A DNA stretch of 64,000 nucleotides from BOG-908 sp963848205 (GCA_963848205.1 CAWKCV010000005.1:496001-560000); one strand, 5' to 3'. Counted from the stretch's first letter, positions 44,162-55,923 are shown. Numbers and translations: made by a program. Notes: generated from the sequence alone by a model not told the origin.

Positions 44162-44208
44162 AGTGGGCTGAAGCCCGTCTTAATAGATGGGCTGAAGCCC
44201 CTCCCACT
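44162..44208. repeat. REP-like inverted doublet
   Basis: Two identical hairpins GGGCTGAAGCCC (44165-44176 and 44189-44200) lie 12 bases apart. The outer bases AGTGGG and CCCACT are also complementary. The GTGGG-plus-GGGCTTCAGCCC layout resembles REP elements of proteobacteria. Its right edge includes the parE stop codon. Confidence 0.78.
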
Positions 44209-46195
44209 AGACGTCGACTTCTTCCAGGCTGCGCGCGTTTTCCTGGATGAAGGCAAACCGCAGCTCGGGTTTGCGGCCCATCAACAACTCGACCAGGCCT
44301 GACGTGGCGGCGCGGTCGTCCGGCGCGATCACCACTTTCAGCAGGGTGCGTTTCGCCGGGTCCATCGTGGTCTCCTTCAGCGCGGACGGCGGCATCTCGC
44401 CCAATCCCTTGAAGCGGCTGATCTCCACCTTCGAGCCGGCCTTGAAGGCGGATTTCACCTTGCGGTCGCGGTCGCGGTCGCTCATCGCGTAGACCGACTT
44501 GGCACCCTGCGTGAGGCGGAACAAAGGTGGCTGGGCGAGGTAGATGCGGCCCTGGCGGATCAGCTCGGGCAGTTCGCGATAGAAGAATGTCATCAGGAGC
44601 GAGGCGATGTGCGCGCCGTCCACATCGGCGTCCGTCATGATGATGATCTTGCCGTAGCGCAGTCGGCTGGCATCGAAGCGGTCGCCGGCGCCGCAGCCGA
44701 GCGCCTCGATGAGATCCTTCAGCTCCTGGTTCTGCCGCAGTTTCTCGGTGCTGGCGCTGGCCACGTTGAGGATCTTGCCGCGCAACGGCAGAATCGCCTG
44801 GGTTTCCCGCGCACGCGCCTGCTTGGCCGAGCCGCCGGCGCTGTCGCCTTCGACGAGGAACAATTCGGTCTCGGCGACACCCTCCTTGGTGCAGTCGGTC
44901 AGTTTGCCGGGCAGGCGCAGCCGGCGCGTTGCCGACTTGCGCGGTGTGTCGCGCGCCTCCTTGCGTCGCAGCCGTTCCTCGGCGCGCTCGATGATGAAGG
45001 CGAGCAGATTGTCGGCCTGGCCCGGGTCGCCGGCCAGCCAATGGTCGAACCGGTCGCGCAAAGCGGTTTCCACCAGGCGCGTGGCCTCGGGGCTGGTGAG
45101 CTTTTCCTTCGTCTGCCCCTGGAATTGCGGGTCGCGCAGGAACACCGAGAGTTTGGCGGCCAGCGTGCCGGTCACGTCCTCGGCGGTGATCAGGGCAGCG
45201 CGTTTCTGCGTGCGCTGCTCGCCCCAGCCACGCAGCGATTTCAGCAGCGCGTTGCGAAAACCGGTCTCGTGCGTGCCGCCCTGCGGCGTGGGAACCGTGT
45301 TCGTATAAGAATGGACAAACGCCTCGCCCTGCTCCAGCCAGATCGCCGCCCACTCGACACGGCCGGAGGGCCGGCCGTCGGGCGCATCGGGCAGGTTCGC
45401 TTCGCCCGACCATATGTCAGGCAAAGCGCGCGTGTCCTCGGCGATGTCGGCCTGCAGGCTATCGCGCAGGCCGCCGGGGAAATGCAGCACGGCTTCGGCC
45501 GGCGTCGGGTCGCGCGCCGGGATGAGCGCCGCCTCGCACGACCAGCGGATTTCCACCCCGCGGAACAGGTAGGCCTTGGACCGGCACAATTTGTAGAGGC
45601 GCGCCGGGCTGAATTGCAGGGTCGCGAAGATCTGCGTATCCGGCTTGAAGCGGATGGTGGTGCCGCGTCGGTTCTGGATGGCGCCGGCGTTGATCAGCTT
45701 GGTCGTCGGCACGCCGCGCGCGAATTTCTGGCGGTAGAGCACCCTGTCGCGCGCCACCTCCACCTCGAGCATCTCCGACAAGGCGTTGACCACCGAACTG
45801 CCGACGCCATGCAGGCCGCCCGACGTTTCGTAGGCCTTGCCACCGAACTTGCCGCCAGAGTGCAGCGTGGTGAGGATCACCTCGAGCGCGCTCTTCTTGG
45901 GGAATTTCGGATGCGGGTCGGTGGGAATGCCGCGGCCGTTGTCGCGCACCGTCAGAATGTTGCCGGCAGCCAAGGCCACGTCGATCCAGCTCGCATGCCC
46001 CGCTACCGCCTCGTCCATCGCGTTGTCGATGATTTCGGACGCCAGGTGGTGCAGCGCTGTCTCGTCGGTGCCGCCGATATACATGCCCGGGCGGCGACGG
46101 ACGGGTTCCAGGCCTTCGAGGACCTCGATGTCCTTGGCGGAGTAGTCCTGCGTGGCGCGTCGATCGCCGGCCGTGCCGAAAAGGTCTTCGTTCAT
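44207..46195 (-). CDS. parE: DNA topoisomerase IV subunit B
   Basis: This 662-residue ATPase subunit of topoisomerase IV decatenates daughter chromosomes with ParC. It has a GHKL ATPase domain (EIIDNAMDEAVAG near residue 53, TVRDNGRGIP near 83, GGLHGVGSSVVNAL near 125), then the transducer, and a TOPRIM domain with LFLVEGDSAGGSAKQARAR near 452 and DADVDG near 531. The length fits ParE rather than GyrB, which is longer. The stop codon lies in the edge of an REP-like doublet. Confidence 0.94.
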   Translation of the reverse strand: MNEDLFGTAGDRRATQDYSAKDIEVLEGLEPVRRRPGMYIGGTDETALHHLASEIIDNAMDEAVAGHASWIDVALAAGNILTVRDNGRGIPTDPHPKFPKKSALEVILTTLHSGGKFGGKAYETSGGLHGVGSSVVNALSEMLEVEVARDRVLYRQKFARGVPTTKLINAGAIQNRRGTTIRFKPDTQIFATLQFSPARLYKLCRSKAYLFRGVEIRWSCEAALIPARDPTPAEAVLHFPGGLRDSLQADIAEDTRALPDIWSGEANLPDAPDGRPSGRVEWAAIWLEQGEAFVHSYTNTVPTPQGGTHETGFRNALLKSLRGWGEQRTQKRAALITAEDVTGTLAAKLSVFLRDPQFQGQTKEKLTSPEATRLVETALRDRFDHWLAGDPGQADNLLAFIIERAEERLRRKEARDTPRKSATRRLRLPGKLTDCTKEGVAETELFLVEGDSAGGSAKQARARETQAILPLRGKILNVASASTEKLRQNQELKDLIEALGCGAGDRFDASRLRYGKIIIMTDADVDGAHIASLLMTFFYRELPELIRQGRIYLAQPPLFRLTQGAKSVYAMSDRDRDRKVKSAFKAGSKVEISRFKGLGEMPPSALKETTMDPAKRTLLKVVIAPDDRAATSGLVELLMGRKPELRFAFIQENARSLEEVDV

Positions 46196-46245
46196 GCTGC
46201 GTTCCCGTCGCGTCCGCGAAGGCTAGGGCTCGCGATGGGGATTTA

Positions 46246-46292
46246 GCAAGGAAGGAAACGGTCCTTTTTTGAAAGAAAGGACCAAAAAACGT
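46246..46292 (-). repeat. Dispersed palindromic repeat, copy 12
   Basis: Read on the minus strand it gives AACGTTTTTTGGTCC, then AAAAAAGGACC and TTTCCTTCC. The stem spans 46260-46282. It lies between the dps stop codon and the parE start codon, both genes being on the minus strand. Confidence 0.8.
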
Positions 46293-46853
46293 TCAGTTCT
46301 TGGTGGTGCCGTCGCCGTCGCGCATGTCGCCTGTCGGTTCCTGGACGTGGGCTTCGAGAAACCACAGTTGCTTGTCGATGCCGCGGGAGACTTCGGTGAA
46401 GATGTCGGCGGCATCAGCCTCGCCGGCATCGTCGGCCTGGTCGATGCTCTCGTGCAGCGCGTTGGCATAGGTGCTGTAGCGATCGATGAGTGCCGCGAGA
46501 TGGTCGGCGACGCGGTAGATGTTGGTGGGATACGGGGCGAGCTTGCTGCCCGCCGAAACAGTCTGCGTGGTGCCGAGTGCGGTACCGCCAAGCTGCACGG
46601 CGCGTTCTGCCATCGTGTCGTTCCACTCGTCCTGCGCGGTGCGAAAACCGTCCAGCATCTCGTGCACGCCGATGAATTGCGGACCCTTGAGGTTCCAATG
46701 CGCCTGCTTGGTGATCAGGGCCAGGTCGATGCCGTCCGCCAGGCGCGCGTTCAGCAGGTCGATGGCAACGCTCTTCGCATTCGTCGGCAGCGCATTGCGC
46801 GTCGGGTGCATCTGGTGCGCTTGGGCGGGCGCGTGCGGGGCAGATTTGGCCAA
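46293..46853 (-). CDS. dps: DNA starvation/stationary-phase protection protein Dps
   Basis: This ferritin-like dodecamer binds DNA and stores iron with peroxide. The 186-residue protein shows the ferroxidase-region LITKQAHWNLKGPQFIGVHEMLD near residue 46, and DDAGEADAADIFTEV near 140. I chose the TTG at 46853 because it gives the family start MAKSAPHAPA and is preceded by GGAG eight bases away. The first ATG would begin at MHPTRN, 13 codons later. OxyR-type control is usual for the family but no site is evident. Confidence 0.92.
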   Translation of the reverse strand: MAKSAPHAPAQAHQMHPTRNALPTNAKSVAIDLLNARLADGIDLALITKQAHWNLKGPQFIGVHEMLDGFRTAQDEWNDTMAERAVQLGGTALGTTQTVSAGSKLAPYPTNIYRVADHLAALIDRYSTYANALHESIDQADDAGEADAADIFTEVSRGIDKQLWFLEAHVQEPTGDMRDGDGTTKN

Positions 46854-46909
46854 GTCGATATCTCCGATTCCGTGTGATCGAGGAACGCCCGCATGTCCGG
46901 AATGTTCCT

Positions 46910-47464
46910 CTAGGGGCTGGCAGGCTTGGCCAATCGGACTGGGAGGGTGACGGCGAACGCGATCCTGATCGTGCGGCCGACCAGGCCGGGCAAGCCGGTT
47001 AAGCCGAAATCCTGGCGATGCAGGTCGCCGCGGGCCAGCATCTTCGCGCCATCGTTGACCAGCGACAGGCTGACCGGGCGCGTGGCACCGTGCATAGTCA
47101 GCAACCCTGTCGCGAGGCCGCCGCTGCAGGTGCCGTGATAGGTCATGTTGGGGAATGCGGCGGCATTGAGCAAACGCGGGCCGAGAGCCGTGCGAACACG
47201 GGCCGGGTCTGCCATGCTCAGGCTGGCGACATCGATGTCGAGCGCTACACTGCAAGCGTCGGCGTCGGCCGGGTCATACTGCAGTTCGCCATGGAAACGC
47301 GTAAAATGGCCGCCCAGCGGGAACAGTCCCATCGCAAAGGTGGTGAAGCTGATCTGCGTGCTCGCGGGCGTCAGATCGACTTGCATGGTGTGAGGCGACG
47401 CGACCGGTGAAGCGGCAAGCACGAAGAACATCGAACATAGGCACACGGGCCGAAGCGGAGACAT
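46910..47464 (-). CDS. YceI-family periplasmic protein
   Basis: This 184-residue lipocalin-like protein has a signal peptide ending near ASPVA (residue 22). It shows the typical block STQISFTTFAMGLFPLGGHF, then SVALDIDVASLSMADPARV and a final IAFAVTLPVRL. YceI proteins bind isoprenoid-type lipids. It is divergent from the dehydrogenase gene at 47598. Confidence 0.9.
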   Translation of the reverse strand: MSPLRPVCLCSMFFVLAASPVASPHTMQVDLTPASTQISFTTFAMGLFPLGGHFTRFHGELQYDPADADACSVALDIDVASLSMADPARVRTALGPRLLNAAAFPNMTYHGTCSGGLATGLLTMHGATRPVSLSLVNDGAKMLARGDLHRQDFGLTGLPGLVGRTIRIAFAVTLPVRLAKPASP

Positions 47465-47597
47465 GCTGGCGAGAACTCCCGTGGCACGGCCCTGGATGGT
47501 GCCGCGTCAGCTAACCCGGTATGTGCAAGGCGCCCGGCCGCGGGTGATGAGAACGCGCCCGTTCTCCTGCGGTCGCATCGCCGGGCAGGGAGATTGC

Positions 47598-48383
47598 ATG
47601 AGCTTGCATGGCAAGGTGGCCATCGTCACCGGTTCGACCAGTGGCATCGGCTTGGGCATTGCGCACGCGCTAGCCGCCGAGGGTGCCGACATCATGCTCA
47701 ACGGCTTCGGCACGGCCGACGCAATCGAGGCGCTGCGCGACGAGATCGCCGATGCCTACGGTGTGCGGGTGCACCACCACGCCGCCGACATGACCCGACC
47801 CTCGGAAATCGCGGCCCTGGTGGCCACCGCAGACCGCGAACTGGGCGGCGCGCATATCCTGGTCAACAACGCGGGCATCCAGCATACGGCGTCGATCGCG
47901 GATTTCCCGACGGAGAAGTGGGACGCGCTGATCGCAGTCAACCTGTCGGCCGCTTTCCACGCCATGCAGGCGGCGATCCCGTTGATGAAAGCAGGCGGCT
48001 GGGGTCGCATCATCAACATCGCCTCGGCGCACGGGCTGGTGGCCAGTGCCCAGAAATCGGCCTACGTCGCGGCCAAGCACGGCTTGGTGGGGCTGACGAA
48101 GGTCGCCGGAATCGAGCTCGCGGGTGACGGCATCACCTGCAACGCCATCTGCCCCGGCTGGGTGCTCACCCCGCTGGTGCAGGCCCAGATCGACGCGCGG
48201 GCCGCGGCAAGCGGCCGCCCGGCCGCCAATATCGAGCACGATCTGCTCGCCGAGAAGCAGCCCCTGCTGCAGTTCACCAAGCCAGCCCAGATCGGCGCAC
48301 TGTGCGTGTTCCTGTGTTCGGAAGCGGCGAGCACGATGACTGGCGTGCCGCTCTCCATCGACGGCGGCTGGACGGCAGGCTGA
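47598..48383 (+). CDS. bdhA: 3-hydroxybutyrate dehydrogenase (short-chain dehydrogenase)
   Basis: This 261-residue SDR enzyme oxidises 3-hydroxybutyrate to acetoacetate. It has the cofactor motif TGSTSGIGLG at residue 11, NNAGIQH near 91, and the catalytic S-Y-K in IASAHGLVASAQKSAYVAAKHG near 142-158. The C-terminal stretch LLAEKQPLLQFTKPAQIG is typical of this dehydrogenase. The ATG at 47598 follows GGGAG. The epimerase gene starts 4 nt past its stop codon. Confidence 0.9.
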   Translation: MSLHGKVAIVTGSTSGIGLGIAHALAAEGADIMLNGFGTADAIEALRDEIADAYGVRVHHHAADMTRPSEIAALVATADRELGGAHILVNNAGIQHTASIADFPTEKWDALIAVNLSAAFHAMQAAIPLMKAGGWGRIINIASAHGLVASAQKSAYVAAKHGLVGLTKVAGIELAGDGITCNAICPGWVLTPLVQAQIDARAAASGRPAANIEHDLLAEKQPLLQFTKPAQIGALCVFLCSEAASTMTGVPLSIDGGWTAG

Positions 48384-48386
48384 TCC

Positions 48387-49373
48387 ATGAGCGTTCTCGT
48401 CACGGGTGCTGCAGGCTTCATCGGCTATCACGCGGCGGCCGCGCTGCTGGGCCGCGGCGAGCAGGTGATCGGCATCGACAATCTGAATGACTATTATGAC
48501 GTGCGGCTCAAACAGGCGCGCCTGGCCCGGCTGGCCGGGCCGGGTTTCACGTTCGTGCAGGCCGACGTGGCCGACCGGGATGCCATGTTCGCGCTGGCCG
48601 ACGACGGGATCACCCATGTGCTGCATCTCGCGGCACAGGCGGGTGTGCGCTTCTCCATGATCGACCCGTATGCCTATGTCAGCGCCAACGTGATGGGCCA
48701 GGTGGTGATGCTGGAACTATGCCGCCGCCTGAAACGCCTCGCGCATTTCACCTATGCCAGTTCGTCGTCGGTTTACGGGTTGAACCGCGAATTGCCGTTT
48801 GAGGAAGAGGCGCGCGTCGACACGCCCTCGTCGCTGTATGCCGCGACGAAACGCTCGGGTGAGCTGATCAGCCACGCCTACACTCATCTGTATGGATTGC
48901 CGCAGACGGGGTTGCGGTTCTTCACCGTGTATGGACCATGGGGAAGGCCGGACATGGCCTATTTCGGTTTTGCGGAAGCCATCATGGCGGGGCGGCCAAT
49001 CACGCTCTACGAGGGCGGCACGCTGCGTCGCGACTTCACCTATATCGACGACATCGTCGCCGGGGTGCTCGGCGCTCTCGACAGACCGCCGCCGGCGGGC
49101 GCCGCACCGCGCGTTCTCAACATCGGCAACAATCGCAGCGAGACCGTGAACCGGCTCGTGGAATTGCTCGAACAGTCGCTCGGCCGGCGTGCGGTCATAG
49201 AGGAAGTGGCCCGCCCTGCCGCCGATGTTGAAGCGACGTGGGCGAGCGTGGATGCGATTGCATCTTTGACCGGATATGCGCCGACGACGCCACTTTCTGT
49301 CGGGATACCTCGTTTTGCCGACTGGTTCTTGCGATATCGCGCGCAGTCGAATGAAACCCTGTCATTGGATTGA
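48387..49373 (+). CDS. NAD-dependent sugar epimerase (UDP-glucuronate 4-epimerase type)
   Basis: This 328-residue extended SDR enzyme starts MSVLVTGAAGFIGYHAA with the Rossmann motif. DNLNDYYDVRLKQARL near residue 30 is characteristic of the UDP-glucuronate epimerase group. The catalytic Y-X3-K is in SSLYAATKRSGE near 147, and RFFTVYGPWGRPDMA near 170. It likely supplies activated uronic acid for surface polysaccharide. The last codons overlap the -35 element of the rrn promoter. Confidence 0.88.
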   Translation: MSVLVTGAAGFIGYHAAAALLGRGEQVIGIDNLNDYYDVRLKQARLARLAGPGFTFVQADVADRDAMFALADDGITHVLHLAAQAGVRFSMIDPYAYVSANVMGQVVMLELCRRLKRLAHFTYASSSSVYGLNRELPFEEEARVDTPSSLYAATKRSGELISHAYTHLYGLPQTGLRFFTVYGPWGRPDMAYFGFAEAIMAGRPITLYEGGTLRRDFTYIDDIVAGVLGALDRPPPAGAAPRVLNIGNNRSETVNRLVELLEQSLGRRAVIEEVARPAADVEATWASVDAIASLTGYAPTTPLSVGIPRFADWFLRYRAQSNETLSLD

Positions 49374-49398
49374 CACGCTTCGATGTGGGGCCTAGATA
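49370..49398 (+). promoter_or_regulatory. rrn operon promoter (-35 TTGACA, 17-nt spacer, -10 TAGATA)
   Basis: TTGACA at 49370-49375 is a perfect -35 hexamer and TAGATA at 49393-49398 is a close -10, with an ideal 17-base spacer. The -35 includes the TGA stop codon of the epimerase gene. The expected transcript starts near 49405, giving a 16S leader of about 465 nt. Confidence 0.8.
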
Positions 49399-49870
49399 GC
49401 GCTTCACCGGCGCGGTTGCTGCAGAAACTTCTTGCGGTGTTGTGTTGGATCCATTAGCTTCTCCGACCTTGCCTTTGGGTGAGTTGGTTAAGTTTTTTAG
49501 CTAGGCTGGTTTCGGGGTTTGCTCTGGGTTTGGGGCGGCTTTGTTGTCTGGTTTGTTCTTTGAGAAGTGAATCTGAGAGGAAGGGATACGTTGGCGGCGT
49601 CCTGTAGCGGCTGTGTGAGAGCATGGCTGTGGTGGAGGTAGTTTGGGATTGGCGTGAGTATTTGGGGTTTTGCTCCGGACTGATGTCGGTTATGCTACTT
49701 CGGGATGGTGTTGATGTATTCATTTATATTGATGCTTTGATTTGGAGTGGTTGTTGATGCTGCGCCCCTCGCGTGGCGGAGGCGACCGATGGGTTTGGGG
49801 TCTGTTCGTTTATTATATGGTTGTATTGGTTTGGCTTTTCGGCTGGGCTGGTATTTTGCTGTATGATGAT
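49399..49870 (+). promoter_or_regulatory. rrn leader with boxA antitermination signal
   Basis: This 470-base stretch is richer in T than the flanking genes and has no credible gene. At 49554-49571 it contains TGTTCTTTGAGAAGTGAA, which matches the usual bacterial rrn boxA that loads NusB/S10. The rest should hold the 16S processing stem; I did not resolve it. Confidence 0.7.
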
Positions 49871-51361
<1,491 letters not shown>

Positions 51362-51626
51362 AAGGATGCTGGCTGACGACGAGGTCTCACGACCGGATCT
51401 TGGCGAGCTCCAACAAGTCCTCAGCCGGATGGTTGAGGCGGACTCTGCTCCTGGTCATGCGAGCTGGATCTGGGCTGCCTTCATCGGGCGCCGTCAACGT
51501 ATCCCTTCCCCGTAGAACAGTATGTGTCTGTTGGCCGCGCGGATGGCTGATGTGTGCTGGCACCATGATTGCTTCGGCACTGGAGCGCGCGCCTGCTTTG
51601 GATTGGGCGGGTTAGCGACTGCATGT

Positions 51627-51703
<77 letters not shown>

Positions 51704-51725
51704 GTCGGCTTATTGGCACGCCATT

Positions 51726-51801
51726 GGGGGCTTAGCTCAGCTGGGAGAGCACCTGCTTTGCAAGCAGGGGGTCATCGGTTCGATCCCGATAGTCTCCACC
51801 A
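51726..51801 (+). tRNA. tRNA-Ala (anticodon TGC)
   Basis: A 76-nt cloverleaf starts GGGGGCT and ends AGTCTCC, A, CCA. The anticodon arm CCTGCTTTGCAAGCAGG carries TGC. It is the second spacer tRNA, 22 nt after tRNA-Ile. Confidence 0.98.
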
Positions 51802-52214
51802 CCCTGTTGGGTGGTGTTGAGGCTTTCGATGCGTTGGTTTCTACGGAGAAGATTGTGTTCGGCAGTTCTGGTCTGGCTCCCGAGAGCGTGGGGTTGGGCT
51901 GGTATCCGTTGCCGTTCTCTCGGGTGGGGCTTGGCTGTGTGGGCGGTCGTTGTTGGTCTTTGTATTGTGAATCAGGTTCTGGTGCGTCTCTGGGCGTGCT
52001 GCGGTCAGCCAGTCTGACCGGATGTCCGTGGGTGAGAACCTGCGGCTCCAAGACCGCGGCGACATACGATCAGAGGCGTTGAAAAGCTGAGATAAGATGT
52101 GTATTGCTCGAGCAGGAGCGGACGCGTGGGAGTATTTGCGGTGCCTAGCCGTGATATTTCAATGGCGTGTTTTGCTTCTGTGCATGGTGTTGGTGGCTTC
52201 GGCACTGCCGGTAC
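51802..52214 (+). other. Internal transcribed spacer between tRNA-Ala and 23S rRNA
   Basis: About 410 bases without a gene. A possible second boxA reads TGGTCTTTGTATTGTGAA (51954-51971). The remainder should contain one arm of the 23S processing stem, which I could not define by eye. Confidence 0.6.
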
Positions 52215-52436
52215 TTAGAGCGCGATAAGAGCATTCGGTGGATGCCTTGGCATCAGGAGGCGATGAAGGACGTGGCACGCTGCGAAAAGTCATGGGGAGC
52301 CGCGAGCAGGCTTTGATCCGTGAATGTCCGAATGGGGCAACCCCTCCGCAAGGAGATCGGTACATGAATACATAGGATATCGAGGCAAACCCGGGGAATT
52401 GAAACATCTCAGTACCTGGAGGAAAAGACATCAACA

Positions 52437-52470
<34 letters not shown>

Positions 52471-52634
52471 CAGCCCAGTGGCTCATGTGTATGTAGCAGA
52501 ACGGTCTGGAAAGTCCGGCGATATGGGTGATAGCCCCGTATGCGATAGTTATAGTGGATCCTTGAGTAAGGCGGGACACGTGAAATCCTGTCTGAACATG
52601 GGGGGACCACCCTCCAAGGCTAAATACTCCCTGA

Positions 52635-52675
<41 letters not shown>

Positions 52676-52809
52676 CACCCCGACAAGGGGAGTGAAAGAG
52701 ACCTGAAACCGGATGCTTACAAGCAGTCGGAGCCGCTTCTGCGGTGACGGCGTACCTTTTGTATAATGGGTCAGCGAGTTTCTGTTTGCAGCGAGCTTAA
52801 GCCGTTAGG

Positions 52810-52843
<34 letters not shown>

Positions 52844-53243
52844 CGGAGTTGCAGGCAGAAGACCCGAAACCAAGTGATCTAGCCATGGCCAGGCTGAAGG
52901 TGCGGTAACACGCACTGGAGGGCCGAACCCACGCCTGTTGAAAAAGTCGGGGATGAGCTGTGGCTAGGGGTGAAAGGCCAATCAAACTTGGTGATAGCTG
53001 GTTCTCCGCGAAATCTATTGAGGTAGATCGTCGGATGTTTACCCACGGGGGTAGAGCACTGGATGGGCTAGGGGGACCCAAAGTCTTACCAAACCTAACC
53101 AAACTCCGAATACCCGTGGAGTATAGTCCGGCAGACAGACGGTGGGTGCTAAGGTCCATCGTCGAGAGGGAAACAGCCCAGACCACCAGCTAAGGTCCCC
53201 AAATACTGGCTAAGTGGGAAAGGATGTGGAGATTCCAAAACAA

Positions 53244-53301
<58 letters not shown>

Positions 53302-53362
53302 TAATAGAAACTCTGCGCCGAAAATGTAACGGGGCTCAAGCCAGTTACCGAAGATGTGGGTT

Positions 53363-53493
53363 CGAGACGCAATCGTCGGCTTGCTTTATCTCAGGTGGGC
53401 AAGTTCGAGGAACGAGAGTTCTTTGCTTCTTTCTTTCAAGAGGGAGGTGCTTGCCTGCTTTGGGATGAGGTAGCTGACGGTTGGCGGTTTTGA
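53363..53493 (+). other. Intervening sequence (IVS) in helix 45 of 23S rRNA
   Basis: Between the conserved CCGAAGATGTGGG and GCGGTAGCGGAGCG, where a short hairpin is normal, about 130 bases are inserted. They fold into one long stem: CAATCGTCGGCT (53370-53381) pairs with AGCTGACGGTTG (53472-53483), and CTTTATC with GATGAGG. IVSs at helix 45 are known in some bacteria and are cut out by RNase III, leaving fragmented 23S rRNA; that this happens here is inference. The apical part resembles the dispersed repeat family. Confidence 0.82.
53414..53457 (+). repeat. Diverged copy of the dispersed palindromic repeat inside the 23S IVS
   Basis: GAGAGTTCTTTGCTTCTTTC, then TTTCAAGAGGGAGG and TGCTTGCC, follow the same order as copies 4 and 9 (AAAAGTCTCTTGCTTC ... 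AGAAGGCCTTNCCTT). I estimate about two thirds identity by eye. Confidence 0.55.
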
Positions 53494-53660
53494 GCGGTAG
53501 CGGAGCGTTCCGTAGGCCTGCGAAGGGATATCGGGTGACCGGTCCTGGAGGTATCGGAAGTGCGAATGCTGACATGAGTAGCGACAAACAGAGTGAGAAA
53601 CTCTGTCGCCGAAAGTCCAAGGGTTCCTGCGCAAGGTTAATCCGCGCAGGGTGAGCCGGC

Positions 53661-53696
<36 letters not shown>

Positions 53697-54070
53697 CCAG
53701 GTTAACATTCCTGGGCCTGCTAGAAGTGACGCATGTGAGATGTTGTCGGTGCTTACTGGATTGCATCGGCTTTTGGATCATGCCAGGAAACAGCTCTAGC
53801 GTATAGACCGTACCCTAAACCGACACAGGTGGACTGGTAGAGCATACCAAGGCGCTTGAGAGAACGATGCTGAAGGAACTAGGCAAATTGCTCGCGTAAC
53901 TTCGGGATAAGCGAGACCCATTTGTGGGCAACCATGGGTGGGTGGCACAAACCAGGGGGTAGCGACTGTTTAGTAAAAACACAGGGCTCTGCGAAGTCGA
54001 GAGACGACGTATAGGGTCTGACGCCTGCCCGGTGCCGGAAGGTTAAGAGGAGGTGTGCAAGCACTGAATT

Positions 54071-54161
<91 letters not shown>

Positions 54162-54415
54162 CGACTTCCCCACTGTCTCCAGCATCGGCTCAGCGAAATT
54201 GAATTCCCCGTGAAGATGCGGGGTACCCGCGGTCAGACGGAAAGACCCTATGAACCTTTACTGCAGCTTTGCAGTGGCATTAGGAGAGTGCTGTGTAGGA
54301 TAGGTGGGAGGCATTGAAGCATGGGCGCTAGCTTGTGTGGAGCCATCCTTGAAATACCACCCTGAACTCTTCTGATGTCTAACCACGCTCCGTCATCCGG
54401 AGCTGGGACCCTGCA

Positions 54416-54466
<51 letters not shown>

Positions 54467-54589
54467 GCGATGGTGGGCTCAAGCCGGTCGGACATCGGCT
54501 GTTGAGTGCAATGGCATAAGCCCGCCTGACTGCGAGAGCGACAGCTCGAGCAGAGACGAAAGTCGGCCATAGTGATCCGGTGGTCCCGC

Positions 54590-54625
<36 letters not shown>

Positions 54626-54657
54626 TAGGGATAACAGGCTGATCTCCCCCAAGAGTC

Positions 54658-54770
<113 letters not shown>

Positions 54771-54916
54771 GAACGTCGTGAGACAGTTCGGTCCCTATCT
54801 GCCGTGGGTGTTGGAGATTTGAGAGGATTTGTCCCTAGTACGAGAGGACCGGGATGAACGCACCTCTGGTGCACCGGTTGTGGCGCCAGCCGCATCGCCG
54901 GGTAGCTATGTGCGGA

Positions 54917-54948
<32 letters not shown>

Positions 54949-55259
54949 ACTTACCTCAAAACCAGATCTCCCTGAGGGCCGTGGTAGACCACCACGTTGA
55001 TAGGCCAGGTGTGGAAGGACGGTAACGTCTGAAGCTAACTGGTCCTAATCGCCCGATAGGCTCTAGGTCGGTTGCCAGGGAAGAGTTGCAGTTGTCGGAG
55101 AGATCTGCGGCTGCGGCGATACCTTGCGCGACACACCATGCATAGAAGCAAGACACGTCGCTCGCGCGTGTCCGACGCACCAGACACTCTGCCATGCCCT
55201 CTTCACCAGAATTTGCGATCGCACGATCGTCGCCTGATCCCTGAACAGGTGCTTTGGAC

Positions 55260-55378
55260 GACCTGGTGGCCATTGCGGGGAGCCTGCACCCGATCCCATC
55301 CCGAACTCGGCCGTGAAAACCCCCAGCGCCTATGATACTACGTCTCAAGACGTGGGAAAGTCGGTCGCCGCCAGGTCT
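55260..55378 (+). rRNA. 5S ribosomal RNA
   Basis: The ends GACCTGGTGGCC and CGCCGCCAGGTC form helix I. The internal block CCCGATCCCATCCCGAACTC is the conserved loop B/C region. It lies about 195 nt after 23S. Confidence 0.97.
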
Positions 55379-55436
55379 TCCAAAGCACCTCATTAGTCGA
55401 ACACGTCCAGTGGCCGGTCTAACCAGCCACTGCCGA

Positions 55437-55513
<77 letters not shown>

Positions 55514-55536
55514 CCGATGATACTACACCATCAATT

Positions 55537-55578
55537 CCCGCTTCGGCGCCCGTTTGGGCACTGGAGCGGGGTTTTTTG
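55537..55578 (+). terminator. Intrinsic terminator of the rrn operon
   Basis: CCCGCT (55537-55542) pairs with AGCGGG (55565-55570), with an inner GCCCGTTTGGGC hairpin, followed by GTTTTTTG. It stands 24 nt after tRNA-fMet. Confidence 0.88.
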
Positions 55579-55727
55579 TTTGGGGATTGTCGAGCCAGCG
55601 CCGGCCGCTGAAAGGACGTATCCATCCGGTGAGTCTTTCAATTACCCACAACTGCCCAACGCTGCCGCGTTTGCGCGGCGCGAATCGCGTGTGATTCCTT
55701 GTCCAGCACTGATTCGGGGGTGGTGCT

Positions 55728-55923
55728 ATGGACGAGGGTCATACTGCTTGGCTTGATGGAGAGCTTTCCGCCTGCAAGCTTGCCGACGAACGCTTAACAA
55801 AGCGGCTTCGTAAGCTGCTGGGACAGATCGGAGGGGCGATGGGCCAGAGCATACCCTTTGCCTGCCAGGACTGGGCGAATGCCAAGGGGGCATACCGCTT
55901 TCTGTCCAATGATCGGGTCATCG
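55728..55923 (+). pseudogene. Truncated IS4/Tn5-type transposase, N-terminal DNA-binding part
   Basis: The first 65 residues (ending FLSNDRVIVS) match the N-terminal DNA-binding domain of Tn5-like transposases: LADERLTKRLRKLL, then SIPFACQDWANAKGAYRF. The frame then enters the left end of the IS3-family element and stops at 55970. The catalytic core is missing, so it is inactive. No continuation is seen on the other side of the IS. Confidence 0.82.
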
